Shown here: positions 9,293 to 19,259 of the stretch, piece by piece
Position numbering within the stretch: the stretch's first letter is position 1
Layout of the letters: the number at the start of each line of letters is the position of its first letter
Notes under the pieces: generated by a model
Database searches by the model: none
Seen by the model: the letters and a program-made list of their open reading frames with translations, nothing else
What the model was told of the DNA's origin: nothing
Source: Acidilutibacter cellobiosedens
GTDB lineage: Bacteria; Bacillota; Clostridia; Tissierellales; Acidilutibacteraceae
Direction of reading: 5' to 3'
Assembly (NCBI RefSeq): GCF_004103715.1
Contig: NZ_CP035282.1
Coordinates: forward strand, 1,168,673 to 1,232,672
Length of the DNA: 64,000 nucleotides
Made by a program: the position numbers and the translations under genes

Positions 9293-9596
9293 ATTTAAGA
9301 AAACGATGTCAGTATTTTTAGAATATTGTATTATTTTTTGAAAATAAAGAAGGATTTTGACTATTTATATAGAATAAATAAAAGATACAATATAATAATT
9401 GAAGAAATTATTTCTTCAATTACTATATTTATATTTTTATTCTATAATAGTGCTTTAAATTGTCATATTCCGCATTGGTAATTTAAAACATTATAGTTTA
9501 AAAGTTATTGTTTTATGAGGAGGTGAGTAACAGATAAATAATATAAGGCTGAAAGAACCGTTGTGGTTAAATTAAACTTAGAGGGGGAATATATTT
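9293..9596. other. Intergenic region with a hairpin and promoter-like AT-rich DNA
   Basis: The stretch holds a perfect short inverted repeat at about 9397-9421 (AATTGAAGAAA / TTTCTTCAATT). GAGGAGGTGAG at about 9518 has no good ORF after it. The true RBS for the SLH protein, AGAGGGGG, lies at about 9580. No riboswitch class was recognised. Confidence 0.35.
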
Positions 9597-10904
9597 ATGC
9601 ATAAGAAGAAGAAATTGATATCCGTAGTTCTTGGAATAGTACTCTTTGTTACTGCTAACAGTATTTCTTTCGCACAATTTAGTGATATGAATTCTCATTG
9701 GGCAAAAGACGAAGTACTGAAATTATCGGAAGAAAAAGTTGTATCAGGATATCCGGATGGAACGTATAAACCAAATAGAACGATTACAAAAGGAGAATTT
9801 TTTACAATATTGAACCGTGTATTAAATTATAATATAGAAAGTGTTGAAAGTCCAGATGCTCCTATTACACGAGGAGAAGTAATTAAGGTTTTGGGGCAAG
9901 CTTTTGATATTAAGGGACAAGGTGATAAATCTTCCCTTGGATTTACAGATAAAGAACAAATACCTGAAGATATTGTTGAATATTTAAAGGGAATGAAAGA
10001 GGAAGGATATATTTCCGGTTATGCAGACGGTAGTTTCAAGCCTGATAATGTGATTACAAGGGCGGAGATTGCCAAGATACTTAACAATATATGCAAGGAT
10101 ATATATAATTCAGAAGATGTTTATACAGGAACCGTGGAAGGAAACTTGGTCTTAAACGGTTCGGGAACTAAACTTAAAGATGTATTGGTGAAGGGAAACT
10201 TATATATTGCAAGTAAAAAGGGAATTGAGGGCAAGAACGTTAAAGTAGAGGGAAAGATAATAATACTCGGCGGCACGGAAGGAAATGTCGTTCTTGAAGA
10301 CTCTACCGCATCAAAAGTTATTATAAATAAAGATCATATTAATTTGGAATTAAAAAATGTCAGTATAGATGAGATTTTGATATCTGCTAAGGATACTACA
10401 ATAAATAGTGATAAAGAATCTAAAATAGGGAAAATAAAAGCGGAAGAAGATGTCAAATTTAACGGAGAAACGGTTAATAAAGGCGGAGAAATAACGCCTG
10501 TACTTTCCACGATACCTTCCACTCCTTCTTCAGGAAATTCAGGCGGCGGAGGAAGTTCAGATAATGGAGGAAATTCGGGCGGAGGCAGCTCAGGTGGGGG
10601 TAATTCCGGAGGAGGAACAACTCAACCTGAGGAAAAAACGATAAAAGCTGAATTTCATAAATATGTGCTGGATAACTTCGGAGAGGTCTCAATTAAGATC
10701 ACAGGAATAGATGGAGCTAAGAAGTTTTCCGTGGCATTTAAGTATTCCGACGGAACAACTGAAGATACTGTTGGTCCGGTGAATATAGGTGAAAATACGA
10801 CGGCTATATTTTATGACGGGAAGAATCCCGTAACAATTACAATATACGGTGAAGACGGAGTCACACCGATACATGTATTTGAAGATGTAACACTTAGTGA
10901 ATGA
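9597..10904 (+). CDS. S-layer homology (SLH) domain surface protein
   Basis: This 435-residue exported protein has a signal peptide at about 1-26, ending near 'ANSISFAQF'. SLH repeats follow: 'FSDMNSHWAKDEVLKLSEEKVVSGYPDGTYKPNRTITKGEFF', and a later unit with 'GYISGYADGSFKPDNVITRAEIAKIL', with a degenerate stretch between. SLH domains anchor proteins to pyruvylated wall polymers. Residues about 175-290 look like a short beta-solenoid ('GNLVLNGSG', 'GNLYIASKKGIEGKNV'). A Gly/Ser linker at about 312-345 leads to a final beta-rich domain. Its stop overlaps the Shine-Dalgarno region of the protease gene that follows, so the two are translationally coupled. Confidence 0.85.
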   Translation: MHKKKKLISVVLGIVLFVTANSISFAQFSDMNSHWAKDEVLKLSEEKVVSGYPDGTYKPNRTITKGEFFTILNRVLNYNIESVESPDAPITRGEVIKVLGQAFDIKGQGDKSSLGFTDKEQIPEDIVEYLKGMKEEGYISGYADGSFKPDNVITRAEIAKILNNICKDIYNSEDVYTGTVEGNLVLNGSGTKLKDVLVKGNLYIASKKGIEGKNVKVEGKIIILGGTEGNVVLEDSTASKVIINKDHINLELKNVSIDEILISAKDTTINSDKESKIGKIKAEEDVKFNGETVNKGGEITPVLSTIPSTPSSGNSGGGGSSDNGGNSGGGSSGGGNSGGGTTQPEEKTIKAEFHKYVLDNFGEVSIKITGIDGAKKFSVAFKYSDGTTEDTVGPVNIGENTTAIFYDGKNPVTITIYGEDGVTPIHVFEDVTLSE

Positions 10905-10918
10905 GAGGGGGGTTTTTT

Positions 10919-13900
10919 GTGAAAAGTATAAAAAAATTACTATCCGTTTTCCTTGTTTTGACTTTATTTATTCCTTCTCTTTCTTTTGCCGGATCTTTGA
11001 ATGATACTGTTTATTATAGCAATTCTGAAGATGCGGAAAAAATTGCGGAAGATGAAAAAACAGAGAATATAAATGATGAAAATAGTGATAAAAATTTGGA
11101 GACAGAAGAAGAATCATTAAAATTAAATAATAGTTCGGAATTAAAAGAAGAACTTGGAGAAAAGAAATTTAAAGGTAAAATTACAGACGAAAATGATAAT
11201 AAGAAAGTAAGAGTAATAGTAGAGGTTGATGGAGACCCTCTTATTGTTTATGCTACAATAAGAGGAAAGAAACTGGAAGATTTAAAGGAAAGTGAAAAAA
11301 GCAGCCTTGAAAAGAATATTATTTCATCTCAAAATGATGTTATAGAAAGTATCAAAGATGAAAATATAAATTTTTCTACAAAAGATCCTGCAACAAAAAA
11401 GGAAATGCCTAAATTTACAACTGCTTTTAACGGCTTTTCCGGTTTTGTTGAAAAAGGTAAGATAGAAAAGTTAAAAGAAATTCCGGGCGTTAAAAATGTA
11501 TATATTTCTCAAGAGTATGATAGACCAAAGCCTGATATGAATAATTCCGGAGGTATGGTTAAAGCCGGAGAGACTTGGGATCTGGGATATAAGGGAGAAG
11601 GAACTGTTGTAGCCATAATTGATACGGGAATCGACCCGGCTCATAAGGATATGGTGTTGAGTGATGAAACGAAGCCGAAACTTACTAAAGAAGCGGTGAA
11701 TAGTTCTATATCTGAAAATAACCTCAAAGGGAAATATTTTACGGAAAAAGTTCCCTACGGATATAACTATTATGATCAAAATGATCAGATATTGGATTTG
11801 GGTCCGTCAGCTTCGGAGCATGGTATGCATGTAGCCGGGACTGTGGGAGCCAACGGAGACCCTGAAAATGGAGGAGTCAAGGGAATAGCACCTGAATCAC
11901 AGCTTCTTGCAATGAAGGTATTCAGTAATGATCCAATATATGCTACAACTTATGATGATATATATCTTAAAGCTATTGATGAAGCCATAAAACTTAAAGC
12001 AGATGTTCTTAATATGAGTTTGGGCTCAACAGCATCGTTTTACATTCCGAAAAGTGCCGTGGATGCGGCTATCACCAATGCGGTGGATAACGGAATAGTA
12101 TGCTCCATATCGGCAGGAAATTCGGGATATATAAGCTATGGATACGGCAATCCTATAAAGTCAAATCCGGATATAGGAGTTGTAGGCGCACCGGGACTTT
12201 CAAAGGATTCAATATCTGTTGCTTCTGTTGAAAATTTAAAATTGACTGTTCCTTATCTTGTATACGGAGAAGACAATAAAGTTGGTATGATGGTTGCAGG
12301 AAGTATAGATCCTGCAGATGTGTTCGGAAATGGTGAAGAAACAAGCGATAGTGTTCTTCCTTCAAATTCGGTTATAATTGGTAATAAAGCTTATGATATT
12401 GACTACTTAAATCAAAATGTAGATTCTCAAAGAAAATTGATAGAAAAATTAGAAGATAAAGAACCTGTATATATAAAAAATGACAGTAAAACATTGTTAG
12501 ATTTTTATGGTAAAAAAATAAATTCTTATTCAGACCTTCCTCATGATCTGGAGTATTATAATAATAAAGGAGAAAAAACTATTTATTCTGATGTAATGGA
12601 AATGAAAGCTAGAGTTGAATATGTAGACTGCGGTACAGGACAAGCTCAGGAATTTGAAGGTAAGGATTTAGCAGGAAAAGTTGCTCTTGTAATGCGTGGA
12701 GGAAACACATTTGTAGAGAAGATAACGAATGCTCAAAATGCAGGAGCAGCAGGAATAATAGTCTACAATCACGAAGCAGGGGGAGAAGATTTAATAAATA
12801 TGGCCACTCCGTCAAATCAGACAATTCCTGCTGCATTTATAGGATATAAAGAAGGAAAAGCTCTTGCCGACTTGGCAGAGAAGAGGATTCAGTTCACAAA
12901 GGAAGTAATGAGTATTCCTAATATTGTGGGAGGACAGATGTCCGATTTCACTTCATGGGGAACGACTCCTACTCTCGAGATAAAACCTGAAATTACGGCT
13001 CCCGGAGGACAGATCTATTCAACCCTTCAGGATAACAAGTATGGGACTATGAGCGGAACAAGTATGGCAGCACCTCATGTTTCGGGAGGTTCTGCATTGG
13101 TTAGACAGTATATATCGGAAAATTACGAAGGATTGTCTTTAGGGGAACAGACAAGACTTGCGAAGGTGCTTCTCATGAATACGGCAGAACCTTTGATAGA
13201 TGAATATGATGCTGTTTATTCACCGAGAAGGCAGGGAGCAGGATTAATGAACCTATACGGAGCGGTATCAACTCCTGTTACTGTAACAGATGCTTCAACA
13301 AATGAAGCAAAGGTTGAACTGAAGGACTTTGACAGTGAAAACTTCTCTATGACCTTAAGAGCAACCAATTTGTCTGATGATGAAGTAACATACGGAGTGG
13401 ATACAAGTGTATTGACCGATGAAATACTGAATTATCAAGGTACGGAATATAACCTTTTAGGAACAGTGGAGATGGATGCAGTAGTGGATGCTCCTGAGAC
13501 TGTAACTGTACCTGCTAACGGTTCAACGGAATTTACGATAAACGTTGATTTCTCAGAAGACCAGAATGCATACAGAAACATGTTCGTAGAAGGATTTGTA
13601 ACCCTAACAGAAGTAACGGATACTCATCCGACTCTCAGTGTACCATATGTGGGATTCTACGGTGACTGGACTGAACCGAGCATAATAGACGGTTTTGAAG
13701 ACTTAGGAGAAATCCCGTTCTATGGGATGTCAGGCATGGTAGATACGGAGACTTATTTCATGGTTCCGGGAAAAGCTGCTATAAGTCCGGGAACGGAAGA
13801 TGGAAAATCAGATGGTACGGATACAGTGACACCTGTTCTTTCCTTCCTAAGAAACGCCGAAGAAGTACAATATAATATTCTGGATAAGGATAAAAACAAT

Positions 13901-15229
13901 TTAAGAACAATTGAGCTTGAAAATTTTGCAAGAAAGACTTATATAGACGGAGGCGTAAATCCCGAATATTCTTTCAGCCTTGATAGACTGTGGGACGGAA
14001 AAGTAAACGGCAAAAAAGTTGAGGACGGTCTCTATTATTATCAGATAAAATCCAAGCTGCAGAATACTGATAAGTGGCAGGAAAAAGATATTCCTGTATA
14101 TGTTGATACAGTGGCACCGGAGATTACAGATGCTTCATATGACAGCGGAAAGATAAAATTTAAGGTAGAAGATGCTACATCGGGATTCAGAGGATATGCC
14201 GTATGGATTGACGGAGAACAAGTTGTAAAATTTACTAAAGATACCGAGGTACCGGAAGAGAAAGACGAATATGAAATTGATATAACAGATAAAGTCAGCG
14301 GAAAAACGGATCCTAAGATACAGTTGGTGGTATTCGATTATGCTTTGAATTCAAGTGTTAAAACTGTATCCTATAAAGAAGAGTCGGGTCATCCTGTAAT
14401 ATATATTACAGGACCTGTATTGTTAGATGCTTATAATACAAAGACTGTACCTATTGAAGGAGCAGTATTTGACGTAAATAATCCTGTAATCAAGGTTAAT
14501 GGAAAAGAAGTGGAAGCCGTAGAAGAAAGTAATATTACAGTTCTTGATCCTGAAGATTCATCTAAGATTTTAAAACAAGGCGACGGATATACATTTAGTA
14601 CTGTTATTGAAGCGGAAGATGTTTATAATACGGTACAGGTTGAGGTTACGTCGGCTGAAGGGCAACCTATGTCAATATCAAGGAATTTCATGGTGGATAC
14701 CGAAAATCCGGAAATTTCGGCATCATTTAAGGAATGGAATTCTGAGACAAAAAAGGCTACATTGAGTGTCAATATGAAAGACAATGTTCCTATTCTTACT
14801 CTTTATGCGGGAGACAGTATGGTTGCCTCAATAGATGAGGTAGATGAAATATTCTCAAATATTGAACCTATCGATGTAACGAAGGATATTACGGCTTATG
14901 CGGGTGACGAAGATTCCGTAACTCTTAAGTTGGTGGATTGTGCCGGAAATGAGGCTGTTCTTGAAGTACCTATTGAAAAGACGGGAGATAGCCAAGGCAG
15001 TAATCACGAAAAAGCAGATAATGTAATTGATTTGATTAATAATATACCTTCTTTGGAATCTTTAACTTTAGATGACAAAGGTTATGTGGAATCAGTAAGG
15101 GAAGCTTATGACGACTTATCTCAAGCTGAAAAGGAATCTGTCGATAATGCTGATATATTAATATCTGCCGAAAATAAGATTTCTGAATTGGAAAATGGAC
15201 TTAAAGAAGAGGATATTCTTCAAGAATAA
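10919..15229 (+). CDS. Secreted subtilisin-like (S8) protease with PA domain, lactocepin type
   Basis: This protein of about 1436 residues starts at a GTG preceded by GAGAGGGGGG; an ATG at 10901 overlaps that Shine-Dalgarno. A signal peptide is followed by an acidic stretch and an I9-like propeptide. The S8 catalytic triad is complete: Asp in 'VAIIDTGID', His in 'SEHGMHVAGTVGA', Ser in 'SGTSMAAPHVSGG'. A PA domain is inserted before the catalytic Ser ('GKVALVMRGGNTFVEKITNAQNAGAAGIIVYN'). Long beta-sandwich regions follow, as in lactocepin and C5a-peptidase relatives. No LPXTG anchor was seen. It directly follows an SLH protein, so both probably act at the cell surface. Confidence 0.9.
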   Translation: MKSIKKLLSVFLVLTLFIPSLSFAGSLNDTVYYSNSEDAEKIAEDEKTENINDENSDKNLETEEESLKLNNSSELKEELGEKKFKGKITDENDNKKVRVIVEVDGDPLIVYATIRGKKLEDLKESEKSSLEKNIISSQNDVIESIKDENINFSTKDPATKKEMPKFTTAFNGFSGFVEKGKIEKLKEIPGVKNVYISQEYDRPKPDMNNSGGMVKAGETWDLGYKGEGTVVAIIDTGIDPAHKDMVLSDETKPKLTKEAVNSSISENNLKGKYFTEKVPYGYNYYDQNDQILDLGPSASEHGMHVAGTVGANGDPENGGVKGIAPESQLLAMKVFSNDPIYATTYDDIYLKAIDEAIKLKADVLNMSLGSTASFYIPKSAVDAAITNAVDNGIVCSISAGNSGYISYGYGNPIKSNPDIGVVGAPGLSKDSISVASVENLKLTVPYLVYGEDNKVGMMVAGSIDPADVFGNGEETSDSVLPSNSVIIGNKAYDIDYLNQNVDSQRKLIEKLEDKEPVYIKNDSKTLLDFYGKKINSYSDLPHDLEYYNNKGEKTIYSDVMEMKARVEYVDCGTGQAQEFEGKDLAGKVALVMRGGNTFVEKITNAQNAGAAGIIVYNHEAGGEDLINMATPSNQTIPAAFIGYKEGKALADLAEKRIQFTKEVMSIPNIVGGQMSDFTSWGTTPTLEIKPEITAPGGQIYSTLQDNKYGTMSGTSMAAPHVSGGSALVRQYISENYEGLSLGEQTRLAKVLLMNTAEPLIDEYDAVYSPRRQGAGLMNLYGAVSTPVTVTDASTNEAKVELKDFDSENFSMTLRATNLSDDEVTYGVDTSVLTDEILNYQGTEYNLLGTVEMDAVVDAPETVTVPANGSTEFTINVDFSEDQNAYRNMFVEGFVTLTEVTDTHPTLSVPYVGFYGDWTEPSIIDGFEDLGEIPFYGMSGMVDTETYFMVPGKAAISPGTEDGKSDGTDTVTPVLSFLRNAEEVQYNILDKDKNNLRTIELENFARKTYIDGGVNPEYSFSLDRLWDGKVNGKKVEDGLYYYQIKSKLQNTDKWQEKDIPVYVDTVAPEITDASYDSGKIKFKVEDATSGFRGYAVWIDGEQVVKFTKDTEVPEEKDEYEIDITDKVSGKTDPKIQLVVFDYALNSSVKTVSYKEESGHPVIYITGPVLLDAYNTKTVPIEGAVFDVNNPVIKVNGKEVEAVEESNITVLDPEDSSKILKQGDGYTFSTVIEAEDVYNTVQVEVTSAEGQPMSISRNFMVDTENPEISASFKEWNSETKKATLSVNMKDNVPILTLYAGDSMVASIDEVDEIFSNIEPIDVTKDITAYAGDEDSVTLKLVDCAGNEAVLEVPIEKTGDSQGSNHEKADNVIDLINNIPSLESLTLDDKGYVESVREAYDDLSQAEKESVDNADILISAENKISELENGLKEEDILQE

Positions 15230-15272
15230 ACTAAAAGTTGTTATGGATATAAATTAAAGACTGGTAATATAT

Positions 15273-15318
15273 GAGCGTTGTAAGGCCAAGGGGCTTTACA
15301 ACGCTTATTTTTTTATAT
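15273..15318 (+). terminator. Rho-independent terminator after the protease gene
   Basis: AGCGTTGTAAGGCC pairs with GGCTTTACAACGCT around a four-base loop, followed by ATTTTTTT. Confidence 0.9.
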
Positions 15319-15391
15319 GGTGTAATTCTGCTATAATTTTGTTGAAAAACGTTAATCTTTTTCTGTCATATGCTTTCAAATATAATAGAAA

Positions 15392-17533
15392 ATGAAAGAG
15401 GTGATAATTATTATACTCAATGTAAGGCGGATGCACATACTTTTAAACCTCATGGATTTAAATTCTCCCATAAACATATCTGATTTGGCGCATTTGTTTA
15501 AAGTGAGTAATAGGACAATTTGTAACGACCTTGACTGCATTGATGAGTTTTTGAATCATAATAAATTACCTGCGCTGATTAGAAAGCCAAATGTGGGAGT
15601 TCAATTTCGTGAACCGAATAAATATAAAGATGATGTGTTAAAGGCAATGGGAAATATCAGCATTTATCATTATAACCTTTCCGTGAGGGAGAGAGTAAAC
15701 ATTATTTTGGATAACCTCCTTCAGGAAAGGGATTTTACAACTATTAATGATATGGCAGATAAGCTTTATGTATCCCGCAGTACTATTGTTAAAGATCTCA
15801 GTCTGGTAAGAAAATGGCTTAAAGTAAGGGGATTAGAGCTTCAATCTATTCCTAAACACGGAATTAAAGTGATAGGAGATGAGAAAAAACTTCGCAAAGC
15901 AGCTATGGAATTGTTGACGGAATCATCGAATTTAGACAATAAATCCGAGAAATCCGAGATACCAATGATAGTTCGTGTAAATTTAGGGGTTGACAGGGAG
16001 ATAAATAATTTTTTTAAAGATATAGATATTGTTTATATCGAAGAATGCATAAAAACTGCAGAGAAAGAACTTAACACCGTTTTTTCAGATGCGGCTTATT
16101 CGGGAATCGTGATGCATTTGGCTATAGCTGTGAAGAGGATAAAGCTCGGCCGAGATATTATAATGCCGGAAGATGAGTTAAAATCTCTTCAAATTACAAA
16201 GGAATTCAGCGTAGCTTCAAATATAACAAATATGTTGGAAAAGCATTTTGAAATAAACATTCCTTCCGATGAGATAGGATATATAACGGTACATTTGTTA
16301 GGTGCAAATATATCCAACACCAATCGTAACAAGAATAAAAACTGGATTGACTACGAATTGATAACTGAAAGGATTATATCCGAAGTTGACAGCAGATTGA
16401 ATATGGCTTTGTCCAAGGACAGTCAACTTTTCGAGGGATTGCTGGAACACTTGGAACCGGCAGTATACAGGTTAAAACATGATTTATTGTTAAAAAATCC
16501 TCTTTTAAATGATATCAAGCTAAAATACAATAATCTTTTTAATATAGTAAAGATGAGTTTAAAACCATTAGAAAATTATGTGGGAAAGGATATTGATGAA
16601 GAAGAAGTCGGCTATTTTACAATACATTTTGGTGCCGCAATAGAAAGATATAAAACCTCTCATATGAAAAAAACTGATGTTTTGGTTGTTTGCAGTACTG
16701 GGGTAGGTACGGCCAAGATGTTGTCGTCAAGATTACAAGCGGTATTTGACGTTAACATAGTAAATTGTATCGCATATCACCAGATAAAAGATTTTGTAAT
16801 TAAAAATCCGGTAGATATTATAGTGACCACAATTCCGATAAGAGTTGAAGGAATAAAAACAATAACAGTTAATCCTCTTTTACCTGAAAGGGATATAGAA
16901 AATCTGAGAAAATATCTTAATATATCTAAGCCAAAGGACAGCGTTTTAAAAGAACTTATAAATATCATAGAAAAGCATTGTACTATACTGGATAAGGATA
17001 GTATCGTCAAAGAATTATCAATATTTTTGAATACGACAACAATTGAAAAAACGAGAGGAGTTGTTCAGCCATTGTTAAAAGATATTTTGACAGAAGAAGT
17101 AATAAAACTAAATGTTGAAGTTAAAGATTGGGAAGATGCAGTAAGAAAGGGGGGATATTTGTTAGAAAAAACAGGTGCGGTAGAACATCGGTACGTGGAT
17201 GCTATGGTTAATTCGGTAAAGACTATAGGACCATACATTGTAATAGCTCCAGGAATTGCTATGCCTCATGCAAGGCCGGAATCGGGATCAAAGAAGGTTG
17301 GAATGAGTTTGATAACATTAAAAAATCCTGTGAATTTCGGCAATAAGGAAAACGATCCTGTAAAAATAGTGGTTTGCCTTTGTGCCATAGATCATGTGAC
17401 TCATTTGAAAGCATTGTCAGAGCTTGTAGAAATGTTGGGAGATGATGAAAATGTGAAAATTATCAGCAGTTCAACTGATGTAAATGAGGTGCTTGGAATG
17501 ATTAGAAGAAGTAGTGACAAATTTAAAAATTGA
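15392..17533 (+). CDS. PRD-containing PTS-controlled activator/antiterminator with EIIB-like and EIIA domains
   Basis: This 713-residue regulator is of the MtlR/LicR type. Two N-terminal DNA-binding helix-turn-helix domains lie at about 10-170 ('ISDLAHLFKVSNRTICNDL', 'MADKLYVSRSTIVKDL'). Two PRD domains lie at about 205-415. An EIIB-like domain at about 425-510 carries 'VVCSTGVGTAKM'. A mannitol/ascorbate-type EIIA domain at about 565-710 has its active His in 'IAMPHARPESG'. Such proteins sense PTS phosphorylation and sugar supply. No separate EIIA gene lies in the cluster, so this domain may also serve the transporter. The start is uncertain: AGAGGTGA lies inside the given start, and GTG or ATA codons nearby, or ATG 15431, are alternatives. 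Confidence 0.88.
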   Translation: MKEVIIIILNVRRMHILLNLMDLNSPINISDLAHLFKVSNRTICNDLDCIDEFLNHNKLPALIRKPNVGVQFREPNKYKDDVLKAMGNISIYHYNLSVRERVNIILDNLLQERDFTTINDMADKLYVSRSTIVKDLSLVRKWLKVRGLELQSIPKHGIKVIGDEKKLRKAAMELLTESSNLDNKSEKSEIPMIVRVNLGVDREINNFFKDIDIVYIEECIKTAEKELNTVFSDAAYSGIVMHLAIAVKRIKLGRDIIMPEDELKSLQITKEFSVASNITNMLEKHFEINIPSDEIGYITVHLLGANISNTNRNKNKNWIDYELITERIISEVDSRLNMALSKDSQLFEGLLEHLEPAVYRLKHDLLLKNPLLNDIKLKYNNLFNIVKMSLKPLENYVGKDIDEEEVGYFTIHFGAAIERYKTSHMKKTDVLVVCSTGVGTAKMLSSRLQAVFDVNIVNCIAYHQIKDFVIKNPVDIIVTTIPIRVEGIKTITVNPLLPERDIENLRKYLNISKPKDSVLKELINIIEKHCTILDKDSIVKELSIFLNTTTIEKTRGVVQPLLKDILTEEVIKLNVEVKDWEDAVRKGGYLLEKTGAVEHRYVDAMVNSVKTIGPYIVIAPGIAMPHARPESGSKKVGMSLITLKNPVNFGNKENDPVKIVVCLCAIDHVTHLKALSELVEMLGDDENVKIISSSTDVNEVLGMIRRSSDKFKN

Positions 17534-17543
17534 GGTGAAAATT

Positions 17544-17849
17544 ATGGATAAAAGATATGAAATTACGGCTTTATGCGGAATGGGATTAGGTTCAAGCAGT
17601 ATAGCAAGGATGGCAATAATGGAGTTTGTTGACAAATATAAAATCAATGCCTTTGTAAATGTTGCGGATATTGGTATGATAAAAGGATTAAAAAGCGATA
17701 TTGTTTTAACTACAAAAAGTATGGAAAGCCACATACCTAAAGAAATGTATGAGAACATGAAGGTTGTCTTTGTTACAAATCTTATGAAAAAAGATGAAAT
17801 AAACAATTCCCTTTATAAAATATTTAAAGAGTGGGGAGCAATAAAATAA
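17544..17849 (+). CDS. PTS ascorbate-type EIIB component
   Basis: This protein of about 101 residues is of the UlaB/SgaB family. It opens with the phosphocysteine loop 'TALCGMGLGSSSIARM', where Cys is the phosphorylation site. The ATG at 17544 is chosen because GAGGTGA lies 5-11 bp before it; an upstream ATG at 17514 overlaps the regulator gene and lacks a site. It would pass phosphate from an EIIA domain to the sugar taken up by the EIIC protein encoded 39 bp downstream. The substrate is not shown by sequence; L-ascorbate or a related sugar acid/lactone or pentose derivative is possible. Confidence 0.88.
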   Translation: MDKRYEITALCGMGLGSSSIARMAIMEFVDKYKINAFVNVADIGMIKGLKSDIVLTTKSMESHIPKEMYENMKVVFVTNLMKKDEINNSLYKIFKEWGAIK

Positions 17850-17888
17850 TTTTATAAATTTTTATAAATATAAAAGGAGGATGAGAGA

Positions 17889-19187
17889 ATGAAAACGGTT
17901 ATACATTTTATTATTTTCCAGATACTTGATCAAGCTCCTATATTTTTAGGAATTATAGCTCTTGTCGGACTACTGGTTCAAAAAAAGAAATTCTCGGATA
18001 TTTTTGACGGAGTTATAAAAACGATAGTAGGTTTGATAATACTTTCCTTGGGAGCAACGGCAATATCTGATTCCATAGGTCCTGTGATTGGCCTGTTGAA
18101 CAACGTTGTTAAGGTTAAAGGGGTAATGCCCATGAATGAAGCCGCTTTTGGGGTATCTATGTTAAAGATTGCTAATCAAGTAGTTTTAACATTTATCATC
18201 GGATTTTTGATCCATTTGGCCCTTGTATTTATATTACCGTGGAAAAATTTTAAGAATGTTTATTTAACAGCTCATATGATGCTTTATCTATCGGTATTTT
18301 TAAATTTGTCATTGGGATCGGTTTTAGGTATCAAGGGAACTTCATTGGTTATTGTTTCGGCGATATTTGCTGCAATATATTGGACTTTCACTCCGGCAAT
18401 TCCGAGGGTACTTGGGAGAAAGTTTGTTGGAGATGACTTTACATTGGGACATGCTCAACAGTTCGGTGCTTTAATAGGTGCAGGCATAGGAAAATTATTC
18501 GGAAAACCCGAAGAAAACGACTCGGATAAAATAAAATTGCCGGGAGGATTATATCTTTTCCAGGATATAACATTAGCTTTGGCCATAATCATTCCCATAT
18601 TATATATAATTATAGGACTGATTGTCGGGCAAAGTAATGTAAGTACATTATCGAAGGATCAGAATTGGATTATTTGGCTTATTATGCAGTCATTATATTT
18701 TGTTGCCGGAGTTTCGGTCATGCTTGTAGGGGTAAGGATGTTTTTAAATTCCATAATACCTGCTTTCAAAGGTATATCCGAAAAGATAATTCCGAATTCG
18801 ATTGCGGCTTTAGACTGCCCCGTTTATTATCCTTATAGTTCTTCGGGAGCGATGATTGGTTTTTTAGGGTCCATTCCCGCTTCGATAGTTGTCACACTTA
18901 TATTGATAGCCTTTAAGTCTCCTATAGTTGTATTTCCGAGTCCTATAATATTATTCTTTGACGGATGTACCGTGGGAGTTTTCGGGAATAAATACGGCGG
19001 ATGGAAAGGAGCCTTAGTTGGAGGATTTGTCAGCAGTTTTATTGCTCATCTTGGTGTGGCGGCGTTATATCCGATGATGGGAATGTTATACGGTTCGGGT
19101 GTTATGTTCAGCAATATAGATTATGCGGTATTTTGGCTTCCGATATTGTGGATTTTAAAATTGTTAAGACCTGTATTTGGGATATGA
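17889..19187 (+). CDS. PTS ascorbate-type EIIC permease
   Basis: This 432-residue multi-spanning membrane protein is of the UlaA/SgaT family, with about ten hydrophobic segments beginning 'FLGIIALVGLLVQ'. Conserved features include 'MNEAAFGVSMLKIANQV', 'GHAQQFGALIGAGIGK', and 'ALDCPVYYPYSSSGAMIGFLGS' near the substrate path. It carries the sugar across the membrane while EIIB phosphorylates it. A strong AAAGGAGG site precedes it, and it lies in one operon with EIIB and the downstream lactonase-like gene. Length is slightly shorter than E. coli UlaA, as is common in Firmicutes. Confidence 0.9.
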   Translation: MKTVIHFIIFQILDQAPIFLGIIALVGLLVQKKKFSDIFDGVIKTIVGLIILSLGATAISDSIGPVIGLLNNVVKVKGVMPMNEAAFGVSMLKIANQVVLTFIIGFLIHLALVFILPWKNFKNVYLTAHMMLYLSVFLNLSLGSVLGIKGTSLVIVSAIFAAIYWTFTPAIPRVLGRKFVGDDFTLGHAQQFGALIGAGIGKLFGKPEENDSDKIKLPGGLYLFQDITLALAIIIPILYIIIGLIVGQSNVSTLSKDQNWIIWLIMQSLYFVAGVSVMLVGVRMFLNSIIPAFKGISEKIIPNSIAALDCPVYYPYSSSGAMIGFLGSIPASIVVTLILIAFKSPIVVFPSPIILFFDGCTVGVFGNKYGGWKGALVGGFVSSFIAHLGVAALYPMMGMLYGSGVMFSNIDYAVFWLPILWILKLLRPVFGI

Positions 19188-19259
19188 ATTTGCCTTAAAA
19201 TAAATATATAATAAATGAGAAATGATTTTCTCGTTTATTATATAATGGAGGGGATAGAA

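Noticed and set aside
9515-9596. Possible riboswitch or small leader peptide before the SLH gene
   Set aside because: GAGGAGGTGAG is a good RBS-like string but is followed by early stops, and no known riboswitch core could be matched.
10530-10625. Gly/Ser-rich repeats as a tandem-repeat array
   Set aside because: The GGX/GSG codons form a simple linker inside the SLH protein, without a conserved DNA repeat unit.
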